Shown piece after piece: positions 60,106 through 64,000 of a DNA stretch of 64,000 nucleotides. The notes beneath the pieces were generated by a model, which was not told the DNA's origin, did no database searches, and saw only the letters and a list, made by a program, of their open reading frames with translations. Position 1 is the first letter of the stretch. Every line of letters begins with the position of its first letter. The DNA comes from Coprococcus sp. OM04-5BH (GTDB lineage Bacteria > Bacillota > Clostridia > Lachnospirales > Lachnospiraceae). The translations under genes were made by a program, and so were the position numbers. Where the stretch lies: contig NZ_QULM01000001.1 in assembly GCF_003482105.1 (NCBI RefSeq), positions 682,001-746,000 on the forward strand. The letters are read 5' to 3'.

Positions 60106-60705
60106 ATGATACAGTTATACACAGGTGACGGTAAGGGAAAGACCACAGCGGCTGTGGGACAGGCGGTTCGGGCTGCCGGTTCCGGCTACAGGGTTATATT
60201 CTGCCAGTTTATGAAAGGTGGGGAGTCAGGGGAGCTTGCGATATTGAAAGAACTTCCTCAGGTGGAGATCTACAGATGTGAAAGAGAATTTCCTTTTTTC
60301 AACGCCATGACCGACCGGGACAAGGAAGAGATCACGGAGATACATAATGAAATTATCAGGAATATAATCCGTAGACTTGACGGCTTAAATAATACAGGAA
60401 ACATATCAACGAACGGCAGTGGGGCTGCCGGGCTGATGGTGGTTCTTGATGAGATAACCTATCCATTAAACTGGGGGCTTATTGATGTAAGTCTGTTTAA
60501 GGATCTGGTTGGGAAAATGAAGGCGTTATATAACGGAAGAAGCGGTGATAGCGGAGAAGAAAGCCTGTCCCGGATAGAGCTTGTACTTACAGGCAGGGAA
60601 CCTGACAGGTTTATTCTTGAAAATGCAGACTACATAACAGAAATGAAGAAGCTGCGACATCCATTTGACCGGGGGATACAGGCAAGAAAAGGGATAGAGT
60701 ATTAG
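60106..60705 (+). CDS. cobO: cob(I)yrinic acid a,c-diamide adenosyltransferase
   Basis: A 199-residue CobO/CobA-type enzyme. ATG 60106 with GGAGAG nine bases before is preferred to GTG 60100. The P-loop LYTGDGKGKTTAAVGQAVRAAG, FCQFMKGGESGELAIL, VVLDEITYPLNWGL and LVLTGREPDRFIL are standard. It transfers the adenosyl group of ATP to the corrinoid cobalt. About 20 residues between IRRLDGLNN and GLMVVLDE are Gly/Ser/Asn-rich and likely a disordered loop. No other cobalamin synthesis gene and no cobalamin riboswitch is nearby. Confidence 0.88.
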   Translation: MIQLYTGDGKGKTTAAVGQAVRAAGSGYRVIFCQFMKGGESGELAILKELPQVEIYRCEREFPFFNAMTDRDKEEITEIHNEIIRNIIRRLDGLNNTGNISTNGSGAAGLMVVLDEITYPLNWGLIDVSLFKDLVGKMKALYNGRSGDSGEESLSRIELVLTGREPDRFILENADYITEMKKLRHPFDRGIQARKGIEY

Positions 60706-60721
60706 AAATAGGGGTGACATT

Positions 60722-61432
60722 ATGGGGAAGAATGAAAATGGGACAACTGTAGCGAAAATAATAATAAGCATTGTGTTCATTGTATGGTTTATGGGTTCGC
60801 TCTTTGGCATGATGGTATGTTCAAAGCTTGATGGCGGAACAGGACTTATGCTGGCACTGATAGGACAATATTTCCTTGTGTTTGGAATTATGGGAGTTGT
60901 GGGCAGTATAAAGAAACGCCCATTTCCGGCGATCATCCTGCTGTTTCCATTGGTGGGCATTGCACTTATCATATGTGGCGTGATCATGTACATAGATATG
61001 CAAAATGCTGCACAAATGATCTACGAGGCGGCTCCTTACCTGTTGGCAGGAATATTCCCGGTGACAGGAGTTTTAATGATAATCAGTGCTACCTCAGAAA
61101 TAAGACATCTTAAGCGTGTGTGCACAGTGGAAGTCCAGGCTAAATGTATCAGCGTGGAGACCCGTTGGACTCAGGGCGGAAAAGGACGGAGGACAAAGCG
61201 GGTGCATATGCCTGTCTACAGCGTCTACTATAATGGAAGGGAATACACTGTCCGGAATAATGTGTATACAAACATGAACGATTATCAGGTGGGAAATTAT
61301 TATCCCATAATGATCAATCCATTAAATCCGGAGGAATTTCTTGATGCAAATAACAGAAAGGGCAACATAGTTACTCTGGTTCTTGGGATTATATTTGTTG
61401 CGGTGTTAATACCGATCATCGTATACATGTAA
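60722..61432 (+). CDS. DUF3592 membrane protein
   Basis: A 236-residue protein with ribosome site GGGGTGA. Four N-terminal hydrophobic segments (IIISIVFIVWFMGSLFGMM, LMLALIGQYFLVFGIMGVVG, AIILLFPLVGIALIICGVIMY, APYLLAGIFPVTGVLMIISA) precede a DUF3592-type beta domain (CTVEVQAKCISVETRWTQGG, MPVYSVYYNGREYTVRNNVY) and a final helix. Function unknown. It starts 17 bases after cobO and is probably cotranscribed. Confidence 0.75.
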   Translation: MGKNENGTTVAKIIISIVFIVWFMGSLFGMMVCSKLDGGTGLMLALIGQYFLVFGIMGVVGSIKKRPFPAIILLFPLVGIALIICGVIMYIDMQNAAQMIYEAAPYLLAGIFPVTGVLMIISATSEIRHLKRVCTVEVQAKCISVETRWTQGGKGRRTKRVHMPVYSVYYNGREYTVRNNVYTNMNDYQVGNYYPIMINPLNPEEFLDANNRKGNIVTLVLGIIFVAVLIPIIVYM

Positions 61433-61463
61433 CAGGAAAATAACACAAAAAGGAAATGCACAG

Positions 61464-62150
61464 ATGATAAAGAACATTATATTTGACTTGAATGGAACTA
61501 TGATATTTGACGGAAAATATCACGAAATAGCATGGAAGGAATACTCAGATAAGCTGGCAGGCAGGATACTTACAACAGAAGAGTTTCAGCACCATGTACT
61601 GGGGCATACCAACAGGGATATCCTGGAATATCTCATGGGTAAGGGTACGCTTTCCGATGAGCGTATACTTGAGCTGACAGAGGAAAAGGAAGCAGCATAT
61701 CGTGACCTGTATGTAAAGGATACCGAGAATTTCAAGCTGGTGGACGGACTTGAAGAATATCTGGACTATATAAAAGAAAAAGGCATAAACATAAATATCG
61801 CTACAGGCTCCAACCTTACAAATCTTGACTTTTACTTTGAACAGTTTAAGCTTGACCGCTGGTTTGATAAGTTAAAGGCAGCCTATGACGATGGAACCAT
61901 GGCAGCAAAACCGGCACCGGATATGTATATAAGAGCCATGGAAAGAATTGGTGCAGCACCGGAAGAAACAATGGTAATAGAAGACGGACCATCCGGAGTA
62001 AAAGCCGCTGCCGCCGCAGGAGCAGCCTTCATAGTAGGCATATACGGAGACTCTGACGAGAACCTCTTAAAAAATACCTGCCTCTGCGACCTGCTTATCC
62101 ACGACTACGTAGATCAACCAAAGCTAAGAACCATATTTTCAAAAAAATAA
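61464..62150 (+). CDS. HAD-superfamily phosphatase, beta-phosphoglucomutase-like
   Basis: A 228-residue HAD hydrolase with an N-terminal motif IIFDLNGTMIFDGKYHEIAWKEY (the second Asp of DxD is replaced by Asn), a helical cap, motif II NIATGSN, and motif IV KPAPDMYIRAMERIGAAPEETMVIEDGPSGVKAAAAAG. The subfamily includes sugar-phosphate mutases and phosphatases. DxN in place of DxD is unusual for catalysis by phosphoryl transfer to Asp with acid-base help from the second Asp and may indicate altered activity. A terminator follows. Confidence 0.83.
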   Translation: MIKNIIFDLNGTMIFDGKYHEIAWKEYSDKLAGRILTTEEFQHHVLGHTNRDILEYLMGKGTLSDERILELTEEKEAAYRDLYVKDTENFKLVDGLEEYLDYIKEKGININIATGSNLTNLDFYFEQFKLDRWFDKLKAAYDDGTMAAKPAPDMYIRAMERIGAAPEETMVIEDGPSGVKAAAAAGAAFIVGIYGDSDENLLKNTCLCDLLIHDYVDQPKLRTIFSKK

Positions 62151-62185
62151 ATCTAACTGAGCTATAGGACAGAACGAGTTGATAA

Positions 62186-62240
62186 AAACCGCCTTCACCC
62201 ATTATAAATAAAGGACTGAAGACGGTTTAATCTTTTTTGA
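62186..62240 (+). terminator. terminator after HAD gene
   Basis: AAACCG-C-CTTCA (62186-62197) pairs with TGAAG-A-CGGTTT (62217-62228), one mismatch, loop of 19 bases, followed by AATCTTTTTTG. Confidence 0.75.
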
Positions 62241-62412
62241 AAGAATTTTAAAGGCAGACAAAATATGGCTGTTAATTCTGAATAGTATTATATATCTGAC
62301 AATTAAATTGATTTTCAAACTATAGTTATCTAAATTACTATGATCAAAAATTTCTTGGAAAAAATAAGACACAATGATATACATTAAAACCATTGTGAGC
62401 ACTTCGTTACGA

Positions 62413-62502
62413 GGTTTACTCTGGTTGTCAGCACAAAGCCCATGTCTGAGCGTATGTAAATACGCGAGTTTGGGCGACTGCTGACTAATAGACGAGTAAA
62501 CC
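62413..62502. other. nested four-stem palindromic element
   Basis: Four inverted repeats nest around one centre: GGTTTACTC/GAGTAAACC (62413-62421, 62494-62502), GTCAGCA/TGCTGAC (62427-62433, 62479-62485), GCCCA/TGGGC (62438-62442, 62471-62475) and GCGTAT/ATACGC (62450-62455, 62460-62465) around GTAA. All are perfect. It lies between convergent genes in an otherwise gene-free stretch (62151-62613). It may be a structured RNA, a hairpin repeat or part of a two-way termination region. Confidence 0.6.
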
Positions 62503-62613
62503 GAGTAGAAGGCGCAAACAGGTTTTATATGTATATCATGTGCCTACTTAATCATCCGTAAATTTATCCAATGAACTTCCGGGAAACCAATAAAGTTCCA
62601 ATATCCGGATTGC

Positions 62614-64000
62614 TTAATTCTTCAAAAACTGTCCCTGCTTCTTCCTGTCAACATAGCTCTTAACCTCAGCCACAACAACACCATTTAACGCAAACAGTGC
62701 AATGATATTTGGCAGAGCCATAAGACCATTGAAGATATCAGCGATAGTCCATACAGCCTTAACAGTCATGTAAGGTCCGATGAAGATACATGCAATGTAT
62801 AACCAACGATAAAACTTAACAACCTTCATCTTACCATTTGTAAGGTACTCAAGACACTTCTCACTGTAATAATCCCAACCAAGCATAGTTGTGAATGCGA
62901 AGAATACAAGACATACCATAAGTAATAATGAAGCAACAACTGATGGGAATGGAAGACATGTCTGGAATGCATGTGTAGTAACGGCAACACCCTCAAGACC
63001 TATATTCCATGATCCGGCGATAACAATAGTAAGACCCGTAAGAGTACATATAACGATAGTGTCGATGAATGTACCGAGCATTGATACAAGACCCTGCTCA
63101 ACAGGTTCATTTGACTTTGCTGCGGCAGCAGCTATAGGAGCACTACCGAGACCAGCCTCATTTGAGAAGATACCACGGGCAATACCCTTCTGCATGGCAA
63201 CTATGATGGCACCAAGAGTACCGCCGGCAGCAGCCTTAAGACCGAATGCACCTTCGATGATTTCTTTGAAAGCTCCCGGTACCTTATCGATATTGAATAT
63301 TATTACAAGTAATGCAGTTATAACATAGAGGATAGCCATGAAAGGAACTACAACCTGGGCAACATTTGTAATTCTCTTAAGTCCACCGATGATAACAAGA
63401 CCTACACATATGGTAAGGATGATACCTGAGATAACGATAGTCCATGAATACTCAATGCCAAATAATTTGAAAGCCACATGTTTTGTGTCCGGATCAAAGA
63501 AGTTCTTAACGGCACTTGAGATACCATTTACCTGGGTGAATGTACCGATACTGAAGAGACCTACACATACTCCGAAGAAGGCAAATATCTTCGCAAGCCA
63601 TTTCCAGTTCTTACCCATACCATTTTCAATATAGTAGAAAGGACCACCTACAACATGACCGTCTTCAGCAATAGTTCTGTACTTTACAGCCAGCATACAC
63701 TCTGAGAACTTTGTTGCTGTTCCGAAGAGTGCTGCGATCCACATCCAGAAAAGGGCTCCCGGCCCACCTGTAACAATAGCGGTGGCAACACCTACGATAT
63801 TACCTGTTCCGATGGTTGCAGAAAGGGCTGTACATAAAGCACCAAAGCTGCTGATCTCTCCGTGACCATCCTGCTCCACCTTGGCGAACATGAGCTTGAA
63901 GCCCTTGCCAAGCTTTGTAACCTGAATTCCCTTAAGACGGATTGTAAGGAAGATACCGGCTGCAAGGATCAATACTATAAGCGGTACACCCCAGACAAAA
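62614..64000 (-). CDS. AGCS-family Na+:alanine/glycine symporter, 5' end outside window
   Basis: The C-terminal 462 or so residues of an alanine or glycine:cation symporter. The frame stays open to base 64000 (FVWGVPLIVLILAAGIFLTIRLKGIQ), so the start lies beyond the window. The signatures are GEISSFGALCTALSATIGTGNIVGVATAI, GPGALFWMWIAALFGTATKFSECMLAVKYR and FSNEAGLGSAPIAAAAA, with about 10 helices visible. It imports alanine or glycine with Na+. It ends in a polar tail (YVDRKKQGQFLKN) and is convergent with the HAD gene. Confidence 0.9.
   Translation of the reverse strand, partial: FVWGVPLIVLILAAGIFLTIRLKGIQVTKLGKGFKLMFAKVEQDGHGEISSFGALCTALSATIGTGNIVGVATAIVTGGPGALFWMWIAALFGTATKFSECMLAVKYRTIAEDGHVVGGPFYYIENGMGKNWKWLAKIFAFFGVCVGLFSIGTFTQVNGISSAVKNFFDPDTKHVAFKLFGIEYSWTIVISGIILTICVGLVIIGGLKRITNVAQVVVPFMAILYVITALLVIIFNIDKVPGAFKEIIEGAFGLKAAAGGTLGAIIVAMQKGIARGIFSNEAGLGSAPIAAAAAKSNEPVEQGLVSMLGTFIDTIVICTLTGLTIVIAGSWNIGLEGVAVTTHAFQTCLPFPSVVASLLLMVCLVFFAFTTMLGWDYYSEKCLEYLTNGKMKVVKFYRWLYIACIFIGPYMTVKAVWTIADIFNGLMALPNIIALFALNGVVVAEVKSYVDRKKQGQFLKN

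Overview
The window looks like chromosomal DNA of a gut anaerobe of the family Lachnospiraceae (Bacillota). The grounds are Firmicutes-type purine-rich ribosome binding sites, an NiaR-type NAD regulator, an indolepyruvate:ferredoxin oxidoreductase, a GABA-to-4-hydroxybutyrate module, a yybP-ykoY (Mn2+) riboswitch and a secreted GH16 glucanase. Coprococcus or a near relative is a guess from gene content only. No rRNA, tRNA or CRISPR array was seen.

Positions 1 to about 14,800 form an AT-rich accessory island. It opens with four small tightly packed genes (a HEPN-like protein cut by the window edge, a DUF4869-like protein, a small P-loop ATPase and an acidic protein with TOPRIM-like features). 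A Gabija pair follows (gajA, gajB) with a third gene directly behind it, then a 963-residue DEAH helicase with a nuclease-like C-terminus. Behind these lie decay products of mobile and restriction elements: a mobilisation-type ribbon-helix-helix gene, an orphan terminator, the tail of a type III restriction res gene and an IS110-family transposase broken by two stops and a frameshift. Positions 14,800 to 18,100 are a ragged transition with a short peptide deformylase, a deletion remnant of a MATE transporter and a DUF2971 protein.

From 18.1 kb the sequence reads as core metabolism. A MATE exporter and a PucR-type regulator precede a three-gene GABA cassette: aminotransferase, an APC permease fused to a cytidylate-kinase-like domain, and 4-hydroxybutyrate dehydrogenase. 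The cassette has its own promoter and a structured, terminator-bearing leader. Next come a secreted nuclease, a Mn2+ riboswitch controlling a P-type ATPase, and a sulfur amino acid region (two PLP lyases, an HD protein, a YitT-like protein, then metY and an Rrf2 regulator). At 41.8 to 45.6 kb iorA, iorB and an arylacetate-CoA ligase form an aromatic amino acid fermentation unit. At 45.7 to 49.8 kb nadA-nadB-nadC-niaR follows a promoter with a palindromic operator. The rest holds an NSS transporter, a TtcA-like protein, an AraC regulator, a 1222-residue GH16 glucanase, an esterase, a cobalamin-linked pair (MetH-activation-like protein and CobO), a HAD phosphatase and an AGCS symporter cut by the window end.

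Several short hairpin repeats are scattered between these genes: a 78-nt two-hairpin element (two exact copies and one diverged), a 25-nt hairpin placed in three 5' leaders, a twin 9-bp hairpin, and a 46-nt pair. They are the least explained structure in the window. The most unusual protein-level features are the permease-kinase fusion, the glucanase with a module inserted in its catalytic domain, and the genes flanking Gabija.
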